Of a stretch of 64,000 bases of DNA, positions 34,303 to 41,890 are shown in pieces. The notes under the pieces are model-generated. The model worked only from the letters and a program-made list of their open reading frames with translations. It was not told the DNA's origin and did no database searches. The position numbers were made by a program, and so were the translations under genes. The DNA comes from CAYJMQ01 sp964371555 (GTDB lineage Bacteria; Bdellovibrionota; JACOXK01; 2-02-FULL-40-11): contig CAYJMQ010000004.1 of NCBI GenBank assembly GCA_964371555.1, positions 5,984 to 69,983 of the forward strand, written 5' to 3'. Within the stretch, counting starts at the first letter, position 1. Every line of letters begins with the position of its first letter.

Positions 34303-34719
34303 TTAATTTTGAGGAGGCTCTACCTGAAAAGTAACTGTCTCCTTTTTGCCTTTATAATCTACGATAAGTTCTAAGAGATATCTATGGGTACCTTTGATTT
34401 GAGGTTTTGCTTCAAAGTGATCGTTGACAATATCTAATTTAATCGTTTGTTTTTTCTTTTTTGGTATCTGCACGGCTGCCACAATAGAAATATCTTTAAG
34501 AGATATAGGAGAGAGTTTATGGGTTAAAGGGTAGAGCTTTATCCCGGATGAATCATTCACAAGCTCGATATAAAGCAGGGTTACCCCTTTCACTGTTCCT
34601 CCATGAGGAGCTTGAATGGCGCCAGGGAGAACATCGTGTCCTTCATGTGCTTGAACAAAATCCCAGGACGTTATTAATCCCAGGATGAAAAAAGTTAAAA
34701 TAAGATATCGATATTTCAT
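34303..34719 (-). CDS. Small periplasmic protein of a metal RND operon
   Basis: 138 residues: a signal peptide (YLILTFFILGLITSWDFVQA), a histidine-containing N terminus (HEGHD), then APHGGTVKGVTLLYIELV and a beta-sandwich-like remainder ending in VTFQVEPPQN. The APHGG...IELV pattern resembles a domain found at the N terminus of some CusB/CzcB-type adaptors and in stand-alone proteins beside metal pumps. It lacks the hairpin and barrel parts of a membrane-fusion protein, so it cannot simply replace one. It overlaps the pump gene by 4 bases and probably binds metal or docks to the pump. Confidence 0.7.
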   Translation of the reverse strand: MKYRYLILTFFILGLITSWDFVQAHEGHDVLPGAIQAPHGGTVKGVTLLYIELVNDSSGIKLYPLTHKLSPISLKDISIVAAVQIPKKKKQTIKLDIVNDHFEAKPQIKGTHRYLLELIVDYKGKKETVTFQVEPPQN

Positions 34720-37700
34720 GTGTCATGACCTCCTTCGATAACAGGTTTTTGATAAGTTGCAGCTCTTTCAGCCGATTTTCTTCCAAAATGGAAGAAGACT
34801 GTTGGGGTTACAATCATATCCAAAAGAGTGGAGCTAAAAAGTCCCCCCACAATAACAACAGCAACCGGGTGCAAAATTTCTTTACCAGCTTGTCCTTTAG
34901 CCAGAACAAAAGGAATAAGCGCTAACATGGCTGTCAATGCTGTCATTAAGACAGGGACAAGTCGTTCAAGAGAACCTCGAATGACCATCTGTCTAGAAAA
35001 ATTTTCACCTTCATGTTTCATGAGATGAAGATAATGAGAAATCATCATAATGCCATTTCGGCTGGCAATGCCGCAAAGCGTAATAAAGGCTACCAATGTT
35101 GCTACGGACAAAATGCGAGAAGAAAGAAAAATAGCAATAAGGCTCCCAATTAAAGCCATGGGAATATTAAGCATAATTTGGATGGCAATAAAGCTGGATT
35201 TGAAATGTCCATACAAAACCAGAAATATACCTAAGAGAGAAAGGATGCCCAAAAAAGTAATGAGTTTTGAAGCTTTTTGCTGACTTTCAAATTGACCTCC
35301 AAAATTAATAAAATAACCATCAGGTAATTTTATATTTTTGCTGATTTTAGATTTTATATCTTGAATTAAACTATCTAAGTCTCGACCGGATGCGTTGGCT
35401 TGAACCACGATTCTTCTTTGAACGTTTTCTCGATTGATAATATTTGGGCCTGTCGATTCATATACATCAGCTACCTCTTCCAAAGTTACCCGTGTACCAT
35501 CGGGCATAATTTTTATAAGTGTTTTTTTCATAAGTTCAATGTTAGAACGGGAACTGTCATCAAATCTCATAAATACATTAAAAAATCTTTGGTTCTCCAA
35601 AGTATAGGCTACAATTTCACCATGTAATGCCATCTCAAGCATCGATGCAAGACTACCCAGAACAATGCCATATTTGGCTGCTTCTTCTCTTAATAACTGA
35701 ATTTTTACTTGAGGGATGAGCACCTGTTGCTCTATTTGCAGGTCAACCAATCCCCGGGTACCTTCAATGGCCTTGTGAATTTCAGCTGCCTTGTTTCTTA
35801 ATGTCGTTAGATCTGTTCCGAAAATCTTAATCGCAATTTGAGCACGAACCCCTGACAGCAAATGATCTAATCTGTGGGATATTGGCTGGCCAATATTTAC
35901 ATAAATGCCAGAAATGGTGGTTAATTTTTCTCGAATGTCATTTAAAACAGCTTCTCGAGATCGATGAGATTTGGCCTTAAAATCGACATCGATTTCAGAA
36001 TAATGGACACCTTCAGCATGTTCATCCATTTCTGCGCGTCCTGTTCTCCTGGCAACTGATTTCACCTCAGAAACACTTAAAATAAGTTGTTCAGCCTGGG
36101 TACCAATTTTATTACTTTCTTCAAGAGAAATACCCGGATTTGCTAAGACAGTAATGGTAGCTGTGCCTTCGTTGAATTTAGGCAAAAATTCTTTTCCCAT
36201 AAATAAAATTAATGTCAATGAGGCAAGAAAGAGTATGCCTAACCCACCCATCACAATTTTGGGATGGTCTAGCCCCCAATTGAGAAATTTTTCATCCCAA
36301 TATTTTAAAAAGCGCACAAACCATCCTTCATCTCGCTCCATGAGTTTGCCTTTGGTTAAAAGATAGGAACAAAGAGCAGGGGTTAGGGTTAAAGATACGA
36401 TGAGAGAAGCTACTAAAGAAACACTATAAGCAATTCCTAATGGAATAAAAAGCCTTCCTTCTATTCCACTTAAATAAAAGAGAGGAAGAAAAACAAGAAC
36501 AACAATAATGGTCGCAAAAACAATAGAGTTTCTTACTTCGGAAGAAGCATTATAAATAACTTCTAAAACGGGCAAAGGTTTTCCCAGTTTTTTATTTTCT
36601 CTAAGCCTGCGAAAAATATTTTCTACATCCACAATAGCATCATCTACCAATTCACCGATCGCAACAGCTAATCCGCCTAATGTCATCGTGTTTACCGTAA
36701 TGCCAAAAAGTTTCATCACAATGGCAGTTATGACAAAAGAGAGAGGAATGGCTGTGAGGGTAATCATTGTTGTCCGAAAATTAAGTAAGAAAATAAAAAG
36801 TACGATGATGACAAGAATAGCGCCATCCCGCAGTGCTTCTTCGACATTATGAATGGCAGCTTCAATAAAGTGGGATTGCTTAAATAAGTCCTTTTCTAAT
36901 TTAACATCGCTTGAAAATCCTTTTGCAATTTCATCGAGCGCTTTATCAATACGCTTTGTGAGCTCTACCGTATTTGCTCCAGGTTGTTTTTGAATACTCA
37001 ATATAACAGCCGGTTTGGCATTGACACTTCCATCTCCTCTTTTAATTTGAGCGCCAATTTTAACTTGAGCGACATCTTGAACAAGTTTTGGAACACCAAA
37101 ATGCAGCCCCACCACTGAATTAAGAATATCTTCTTCTGAACGAACCATTCCAATATTTCTTATTAGAAATTCTTTCTTCTCCTGATCAATAAATCCACCG
37201 GTTGTATTTTGACTTAAATGGGTCAGCGAGTGTTCAATGTCTTCCAGGGTTAATTGAAAATTTTGAATTTTTTCCGCAGAAAGTAAAATTTGATATTGCC
37301 GCACACCTCCTCCGATAGCAATCACTTGTGCAACACCGGGAATACTTAGAAGCCTTGGACGAATCACCCAATCTGCCAATGTTCTAAGTTCGAGAGGAGA
37401 AATTTCTCCTTTTTCAGAAATTAAACCAAGAAGCTGTATTTCCCCCATAATGGAAGCAATGGGCCCCATTACCGGGATTGCATTCTTTGGTAATTTTTCT
37501 TTTGCAAGTTGAAGTTTTTCAGATACAAGTTGTCTATTTCTATAAATATCCGTTCCCCAGTCAAACTCGACATAAACAACAGAAAGACCAATCCCGGAAG
37601 AAGAACGCACACGTTGAACACCTGGCAATCCATTTAAAACCGTTTCAAGTTGAAGAGTAACCAAAGTCTCTACTTCTTCAGGAGCCATCCCTGGCGCTTC

Positions 37701-37853
37701 AGTTAAAATAGTTACTGTGGGGCGATTTAAATCAGGGAATACATCTACAGGCAGATGCATCAGTACATAGGTGCCGTAAACCAGCAAAAAAGCTGCGCTA
37801 GAGACAACAAAAAGTCGATTGGTCAAAGAAAAACGAATAATTTTATTAAGCAT
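34716..37853 (-). CDS. Heavy-metal RND efflux pump (CusA/CzcA family)
   Basis: 1045 residues, the standard size. Twelve transmembrane helices are arranged in the RND pattern, with two large periplasmic loops; motifs include LPVDVFPDLNRPTVTI, EAPGMAPEEVETLV, LPGVQRVRSSSGIGLSVVYVEF and, in TM4, AIGELVDDAIVDVENIFRRL. That TM4 pattern differs from the DFGxxVDGA form of Zn/Co/Cd pumps. It carries the paired acidic residues that drive proton antiport, so the metal (copper, silver or nickel) is uncertain. No HlyD/CusB-type adaptor gene is adjacent. It lies 20 bases downstream of csoR and should be repressed by it. Confidence 0.94.
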   Translation of the reverse strand: MLNKIIRFSLTNRLFVVSSAAFLLVYGTYVLMHLPVDVFPDLNRPTVTILTEAPGMAPEEVETLVTLQLETVLNGLPGVQRVRSSSGIGLSVVYVEFDWGTDIYRNRQLVSEKLQLAKEKLPKNAIPVMGPIASIMGEIQLLGLISEKGEISPLELRTLADWVIRPRLLSIPGVAQVIAIGGGVRQYQILLSAEKIQNFQLTLEDIEHSLTHLSQNTTGGFIDQEKKEFLIRNIGMVRSEEDILNSVVGLHFGVPKLVQDVAQVKIGAQIKRGDGSVNAKPAVILSIQKQPGANTVELTKRIDKALDEIAKGFSSDVKLEKDLFKQSHFIEAAIHNVEEALRDGAILVIIVLFIFLLNFRTTMITLTAIPLSFVITAIVMKLFGITVNTMTLGGLAVAIGELVDDAIVDVENIFRRLRENKKLGKPLPVLEVIYNASSEVRNSIVFATIIVVLVFLPLFYLSGIEGRLFIPLGIAYSVSLVASLIVSLTLTPALCSYLLTKGKLMERDEGWFVRFLKYWDEKFLNWGLDHPKIVMGGLGILFLASLTLILFMGKEFLPKFNEGTATITVLANPGISLEESNKIGTQAEQLILSVSEVKSVARRTGRAEMDEHAEGVHYSEIDVDFKAKSHRSREAVLNDIREKLTTISGIYVNIGQPISHRLDHLLSGVRAQIAIKIFGTDLTTLRNKAAEIHKAIEGTRGLVDLQIEQQVLIPQVKIQLLREEAAKYGIVLGSLASMLEMALHGEIVAYTLENQRFFNVFMRFDDSSRSNIELMKKTLIKIMPDGTRVTLEEVADVYESTGPNIINRENVQRRIVVQANASGRDLDSLIQDIKSKISKNIKLPDGYFINFGGQFESQQKASKLITFLGILSLLGIFLVLYGHFKSSFIAIQIMLNIPMALIGSLIAIFLSSRILSVATLVAFITLCGIASRNGIMMISHYLHLMKHEGENFSRQMVIRGSLERLVPVLMTALTAMLALIPFVLAKGQAGKEILHPVAVVIVGGLFSSTLLDMIVTPTVFFHFGRKSAERAATYQKPVIEGGHDT

Positions 37854-37873
37854 TTTCTTGTATTTTAAATCTC

Positions 37874-38230
37874 TTATTCGAGACGGCTCGAAACCAACCG
37901 TATAAGCTCGTCAATTTTTTCTTCGATTTTAACCTTATTATTTTCTTTCATGGTCATTCGTACACAACTTCGAATATGTTGTTTTAAAATGGCCATTTCA
38001 ATAAACTTAAGTCCCGCTGCGACGGCTTTAAATTGAATTAGGATATCGACACAATATCTCCGTTCTAAAATCATGTTTTCGATACCGCTCATCTGCCCTT
38101 TGACTTTGCTCAAGCGTGAAAGAAGTGATGTGTAATCAGGATGGTTTTTAGATGGGTCAGTGGGCACAGTTGCATCCTGGCAATGTTTACACTTTTTATG
38201 CGAATCACCTCCTAAAATTACATTTTCCAT
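37874..38230 (-). CDS. csoR: CsoR-family metal-sensing repressor
   Basis: An all-helical repressor that leaves its operator when it binds Cu(I) or a related metal. From the ATG at 38230 (preceded by GGAG) it has 118 residues. C60, H85 and C89 occur with spacing 25 and 4, identical to the C36-H61-C65 copper site of M. tuberculosis CsoR; the core LLSRLSKVKGQMSGIENMI is the usual DNA-contact helix. An extra N-terminal HKKCKHC motif could bind a further metal. A perfect operator-like palindrome lies 28 bases upstream. Confidence 0.93.
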   Translation of the reverse strand: MENVILGGDSHKKCKHCQDATVPTDPSKNHPDYTSLLSRLSKVKGQMSGIENMILERRYCVDILIQFKAVAAGLKFIEMAILKQHIRSCVRMTMKENNKVKIEEKIDELIRLVSSRLE

Positions 38231-38257
38231 ATATAGAATTCTCCTTTCTCTCTTTCT

Positions 38258-38293
38258 TATTGACATATACCCTATGGGGGGTATATGTCAATA
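38258..38293. promoter_or_regulatory. CsoR operator overlapping two divergent promoters
   Basis: TATTGACATATACCC (38258-38272) and GGGTATATGTCAATA (38279-38293) are perfect 15-bp inverted repeats around a 6-base centre, containing the ATACCC...GGGTAT core known from CsoR operators. Each arm carries TTGACA reading outward-in, and each strand then has TATATG 16 bases later, so both strands have a -35/-10 pair within the palindrome. One promoter faces csoR and the pump, the other faces the lipoprotein genes. Binding would block both. Confidence 0.88.
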
Positions 38294-38320
38294 AAACAAT
38301 AAGAAATGAAGAGAGAGATC

Positions 38321-38455
38321 ATGAAAAAATCAAAGGGGATTATATTTTACGTATTTGCCACACTCCCTCAGAGTTTTATGCTATGGAAACAGGTCAGGTG
38401 TTATGTTATGGCCCTGACGGTGGAATTTGACTTTTTGGAAGGGGGATATTTATGA
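38321..38455 (+). CDS. Possible 44-residue leader or small protein
   Basis: ATG at 38321 is preceded by GAGAGAG and lies about 27 bases after the predicted start of transcription. The frame runs 44 codons and its TGA overlaps the next ATG (ATGA at 38452-38455), the same coupling used by the other genes of this operon. The product is hydrophobic in the first half (KSKGIIFYVFATLPQSFML) with one cysteine. No known family. It could be a tiny membrane protein or only a coupling leader. Confidence 0.4.
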   Translation: MKKSKGIIFYVFATLPQSFMLWKQVRCYVMALTVEFDFLEGGYL

Positions 38456-39129
38456 TACGACATATTTTTTTAGGAACCTGGATCATAGGTTCATTGCTTA
38501 TACTAGGGTGCCAAGATGAAGATCAATCGTTTAAAGAGTTACAAAAAAAGACTGGAAAATTTGGTATGGAAGGCGAGTTTGAAGCAGAAAATGAAAGGGC
38601 CATTAAAATGGAAGAGGATCTTTCCAGAAGACATCATTTTTATCAGTCCTTAAAAGGAACGTATGAAGGAACTCTTCAAGAAGAAGGCGGAAGTTTTAAT
38701 TTAAGAATTACTTTTGCTCCTAGTCTTCCACCATATCCGAAAGATCCTAGTCGCATTAGAACTATTGAGGAAATAACATCAGATCTTACAAATTTGTATT
38801 TTAATGTACAAGTCATTCAATGGAGTCCTCAAAATCCTCTAACTTCTGTAGGATGTCGGGTAGAAGGGGTCAGACCAGATATGATTACAGGAGAAGTTTT
38901 TATCTCTTCAGAAATTTGTCCCAATTTTTATGCTCTTCTTTTATCTGATGCCACCTCTCAAGATAGCATAGGAACATTAAACAATAATCAAGAGAAAGAA
39001 CTTGCAACAAGCCTTGCTCAAGCCATTATTGAAGGTCAACTCACAACGGTTTCTCAAATTCAAGGTCAAGTACGTCCTACGACAAATGCTGCTATTTATG
39101 AGTTTATCGCAAAAAGGGTTGAGATGTGA
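38452..39129 (+). CDS. Lipoprotein of unknown function in the CsoR-controlled operon
   Basis: 225 residues with a clear lipoprotein signal (FLGTWIIGSLLILGC, Cys20) and GGGGG before the ATG. An acidic helical stretch follows, then a beta-rich domain: GTYEGTLQEEGGSFNLRITFAP, NVQVIQWSPQNPLTSVGCRV, GEVFISSEICPNFYALLL, with two cysteines that may pair. The first strand pattern recalls lipocalin-like or carbohydrate-binding sandwiches, but no family is recognised. It overlaps the TolC-like gene by 4 bases (GTGA). Confidence 0.7.
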   Translation: MIRHIFLGTWIIGSLLILGCQDEDQSFKELQKKTGKFGMEGEFEAENERAIKMEEDLSRRHHFYQSLKGTYEGTLQEEGGSFNLRITFAPSLPPYPKDPSRIRTIEEITSDLTNLYFNVQVIQWSPQNPLTSVGCRVEGVRPDMITGEVFISSEICPNFYALLLSDATSQDSIGTLNNNQEKELATSLAQAIIEGQLTTVSQIQGQVRPTTNAAIYEFIAKRVEM

Positions 39130-40400
39130 AGAATATCCTTAATGCTTTTTTTATTTTCTTCTTTTCTTTATTTTCTTTGGAATCTTTGGCTTCATCTGAC
39201 TCTTTAACTATCTCTCTTGAAGAGATTACTCAAAAAATAAGTACAGAAAATTATCTGGTTTTAGAAAATGCCCAGCGTGTTTATCAGGCAAAAGAAGCCA
39301 TCGAAGTTTCGAGAGGAAATCTTCTTCCTCATCTTAACTTTTGGAAAGTAGCTGCAATCACTTTTGAACCGATGGCAGCTATTGGCATGGTTGAAGATAT
39401 AGCTCCCTTTTTGGTACCTGCAAATTGGTTTAGAGTTAAAGAACAAGAGATACTTTATTTGGCTACTCAAGAATCTTATCGAGCTCTCTGGGCCAATGAA
39501 TTGATGACTGGTCGAAATCTCTATTTTAAAATTTTGTTTGATGAAATTCTTTTGGAAAAAATTCAGGAAAATAAAAATCTAATTAATCAAATTTTGAATA
39601 TTTCAAAAATGCGAGAGAAATTAGGCGGACAAAGGCAAACTATTTCTCAAGATATTGAGGTAAGAGTTTTAGCCCTCCAGGAAGATATTCGATCTTTAGA
39701 AGTTTTAATCAATGAGGAACTTAATTCTCTTTCTTATTTGATGGGACATGCAAGTGAGGTGGAAATTAAACCACAACCCATTGATCTTCCCGAATTTGAA
39801 AATTTTGAACCGTTGAATTACACAGATTTTGAATTTAGAGTGCTAGATACAGCTCCTGAATTGAGACAGATGGAATATTTAGTGAAGGTAGCTGACTTGG
39901 TTAAAAAAGAAGAAGAGTTTTCATTTTTAGGGGGATCGAATTTAAGTCGAGGCGTTGCAGGAGGAGTTTTTGATGGACTTCCAATGGGTGTAGGAGGGCT
40001 TGGATTTGGGCTTGCCCCTGCAATTCGTGTGGCTAAGGCGCAAAAAGAAATTTTAAAAATTCAAAAAAGAGGAATCGAAGAGGTTCTTAAAAGGCAACTT
40101 AAAAATTTAGTCAATAATTATAATTTAGACTTAGAAAATCATGTGAATTTAAAAAGACGCTCAGAGCTTACAAAAAATATTTTAGACAACCTCTTTAGAA
40201 GATTAACCTTGGGAGAAGAAATAGAAGTTTTAGATCTTGTGGAAGCTTCAAGAAATTATATTCAAGCATCCAGTTCCTTTTTTGCCATCAATTATCGTTT
40301 TTTAGCCAATGAAGATAAGCTTTCACGTCTTATTTTTCATGGAGACTATGATAAAAAGCCAGCCGGTTTAGAAGAAGTAGAAAAGAGAAGCAAAGAATAA
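39126..40400 (+). CDS. TolC-like outer-membrane protein, divergent
   Basis: 424 residues from a GTG start. Signal peptide (FFIFFFSLFSLESLAS), then TolC-type helical pairs: LVLENAQRVYQAKEAIEVSRGNLLPHLNF, VRVLALQEDIRSLEVLINEELNSLSYLMG, and in the second half APAIRVAKAQKEILKIQKRGIEEVLKRQL and EVLDLVEASRNYIQASSSFFAINYRFL. A glycine-rich stretch (GGVFDGLPMGVGGLGFGLAP) sits where a barrel strand pair is expected. It differs clearly from the CzcC-like protein of the opposite operon. Outer-membrane channel is the likeliest role; the partner transporter is unknown. Confidence 0.72.
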   Translation: MKNILNAFFIFFFSLFSLESLASSDSLTISLEEITQKISTENYLVLENAQRVYQAKEAIEVSRGNLLPHLNFWKVAAITFEPMAAIGMVEDIAPFLVPANWFRVKEQEILYLATQESYRALWANELMTGRNLYFKILFDEILLEKIQENKNLINQILNISKMREKLGGQRQTISQDIEVRVLALQEDIRSLEVLINEELNSLSYLMGHASEVEIKPQPIDLPEFENFEPLNYTDFEFRVLDTAPELRQMEYLVKVADLVKKEEEFSFLGGSNLSRGVAGGVFDGLPMGVGGLGFGLAPAIRVAKAQKEILKIQKRGIEEVLKRQLKNLVNNYNLDLENHVNLKRRSELTKNILDNLFRRLTLGEEIEVLDLVEASRNYIQASSSFFAINYRFLANEDKLSRLIFHGDYDKKPAGLEEVEKRSKE

Positions 40401-40868
40401 ATGAAAAAAATTTTAAAACTCAGTTTTTTATTTTTAATTTTTACAGGATGTAACGAAGAGGAGGAAATTCAAAAATGGATTGATAAGGTAGATAATCTCC
40501 GATCAAAAGTAGAACAAGAATTACCTATTACTCCCTATCAAGATTCTCAACATCAGGCTTTTAAAGAATACTTTTCCGAACTTAATCAAATGATATTAAA
40601 ATTAGGGGATGATGAAGAACTCATAAAGCCATTTAATGGGGTTGTTTCAAAAAGTGATTTGGTCGTTTTATGTCCGAAAATCTTTTTGTCTAAAGAAAAT
40701 TGGATGCTTCTCATGGGAAGATGTCAAAAAAATCGTTTCTTTTTATGTGCTGAAGAAGTTCGTTCTTATCCTACCATCGTCTCTCGGCTCAGAGAACACT
40801 TAGGTACGGAACAACAAAAAAGATTTGACGAAGTATCAGCATGTCGGGAAATATCAGAAGTTCAATAG
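40401..40868 (+). CDS. Second lipoprotein of the CsoR-controlled operon
   Basis: 155 residues; lipoprotein signal KLSFLFLIFTGC (Cys17) followed by an acidic EEEEIQKWI stretch. The body is helical with four cysteines (LCPKIFL, GRCQKNRFFLCAEEV and a later SACREI), possibly disulfide-bonded. It begins directly after the stop of the TolC-like gene, so the genes are coupled. No family recognised. A role as a periplasmic or surface partner of the TolC-like channel is inferred from position only. Confidence 0.68.
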   Translation: MKKILKLSFLFLIFTGCNEEEEIQKWIDKVDNLRSKVEQELPITPYQDSQHQAFKEYFSELNQMILKLGDDEELIKPFNGVVSKSDLVVLCPKIFLSKENWMLLMGRCQKNRFFLCAEEVRSYPTIVSRLREHLGTEQQKRFDEVSACREISEVQ

Positions 40869-40890
40869 ATGTGAAATATCACATGTTACA

Positions 40891-41226
40891 TTACATTTTA
40901 ATAGTGGCTCCTTTTACACCTTCCAACGTAGAAGCCTCTACCTCGATTGATCCACCAAATGTCCAACGTTTAAAAAGTATACACCATCGCCCTTGAAAAT
41001 CAGTCAGTGTTGTATAATAAGATTCATCATGTTTTACAGTTACCAATAGCGGCTTTTTACCTTCCGGATGAGTAGCTGTTCCACAAGCTTCTAGAGCACC
41101 ATTCCCCCTAATGTTCGTGAGAGAGGTTATTTTTAAATCTATCTCTTTTGCAAAAGCCCCTTTTATATTTATAAGGCCTAAAACAATTGCAACACAAAAT
41201 CCAATATTTATTACCATTTTCTTCAT
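40891..41226 (-). CDS. Small secreted beta-sandwich-like protein
   Basis: 111 residues from the ATG at 41226, which lies 6 bases after GGAGG; two upstream ATGs (41232, 41253) fit the ribosome site less well. A signal peptide (INIGFCVAIVLGLINIKGAFA) is followed by KEIDLKITSLTNIRGNGALEACGTA, then LVTVKHDESYYTTLTDFQGRWCILF, a pattern like bacterial immunoglobulin or carboxypeptidase-regulatory-like domains with one cysteine pair. Function unknown. It converges on the lipoprotein gene to its left, and apt reads away on the other strand. Confidence 0.6.
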   Translation of the reverse strand: MKKMVINIGFCVAIVLGLINIKGAFAKEIDLKITSLTNIRGNGALEACGTATHPEGKKPLLVTVKHDESYYTTLTDFQGRWCILFKRWTFGGSIEVEASTLEGVKGATIKM

Positions 41227-41374
41227 TTTCATCCTCCATTGGGTAATATGCAAAATTTCCGCGATTAAGTCCAGTCAACTTCCATGTAGTTTTTTGCGAT
41301 GAGTGATTTTTAAATGACACAACTCCTATTTTTTGCTTGTCATGAGAACAGCGCTTTTCTATACTCCGCTTGAG

Positions 41375-41890
41375 ATGGATTCAATACGGGAGAAAATCCG
41401 GGATATTCCTGACTTTCCCAAAAAGGGGGTTATTTTTAAAGATATTACCCCTCTTCTGAATGACGCGAAGATATTCAAAAAAGTAATCAGCATCTTTCTT
41501 GAATGCTACCAAAATGAAAAAATTGATAAGGTGGTGGCGATTGAATCGCGTGGATTTATTTTTGGTTCGGTTTTGGCCTATGAGCTCAACGCGGGTCTTT
41601 GCGTGGTTCGAAAAATGGGAAAACTCCCATATAAGACAATCAAGAAATCGTACGACTTGGAATATGGAACAGACCACCTTGAAATTCACGAAGACTCCAT
41701 TAAAGCGGGGGAACGGGTCTTGATTGTCGATGATCTTCTGGCAACCGGCGGAACTGCGGAGGCGGTCATTCATCTCGTAAAAGAGCTTGGCGGAACGGTT
41801 GCGGGTCTTGCCTTCCTGATTGAGCTGCGGTTTCTCAAAGGGAGAGAGAAACTCAAAGGCTACGATATCTATACGATGATTCAGTATTAA
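41375..41890 (+). CDS. apt: Adenine phosphoribosyltransferase
   Basis: Purine salvage: adenine plus PRPP gives AMP. The start MDSIREKIRDIPDFPKKGVIFKDITPLL at 41375 matches family N termini and gives 171 residues; an in-frame ATG at 41342 would add 11 residues. The PRPP-binding loop VLIVDDLLATGGTAEA and the ESRGFIFG segment are intact. No strong Shine-Dalgarno is visible at either start. The stop overlaps the stop of the convergent peptidase gene by 4 bases. Confidence 0.95.
   Translation: MDSIREKIRDIPDFPKKGVIFKDITPLLNDAKIFKKVISIFLECYQNEKIDKVVAIESRGFIFGSVLAYELNAGLCVVRKMGKLPYKTIKKSYDLEYGTDHLEIHEDSIKAGERVLIVDDLLATGGTAEAVIHLVKELGGTVAGLAFLIELRFLKGREKLKGYDIYTMIQY

Noticed and set aside
38152..38430. 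92-codon frame running through the start of csoR and the operator
   Set aside because: It crosses the operator palindrome and overlaps csoR; the smaller frame at 38321 with stop-start coupling is more plausible.
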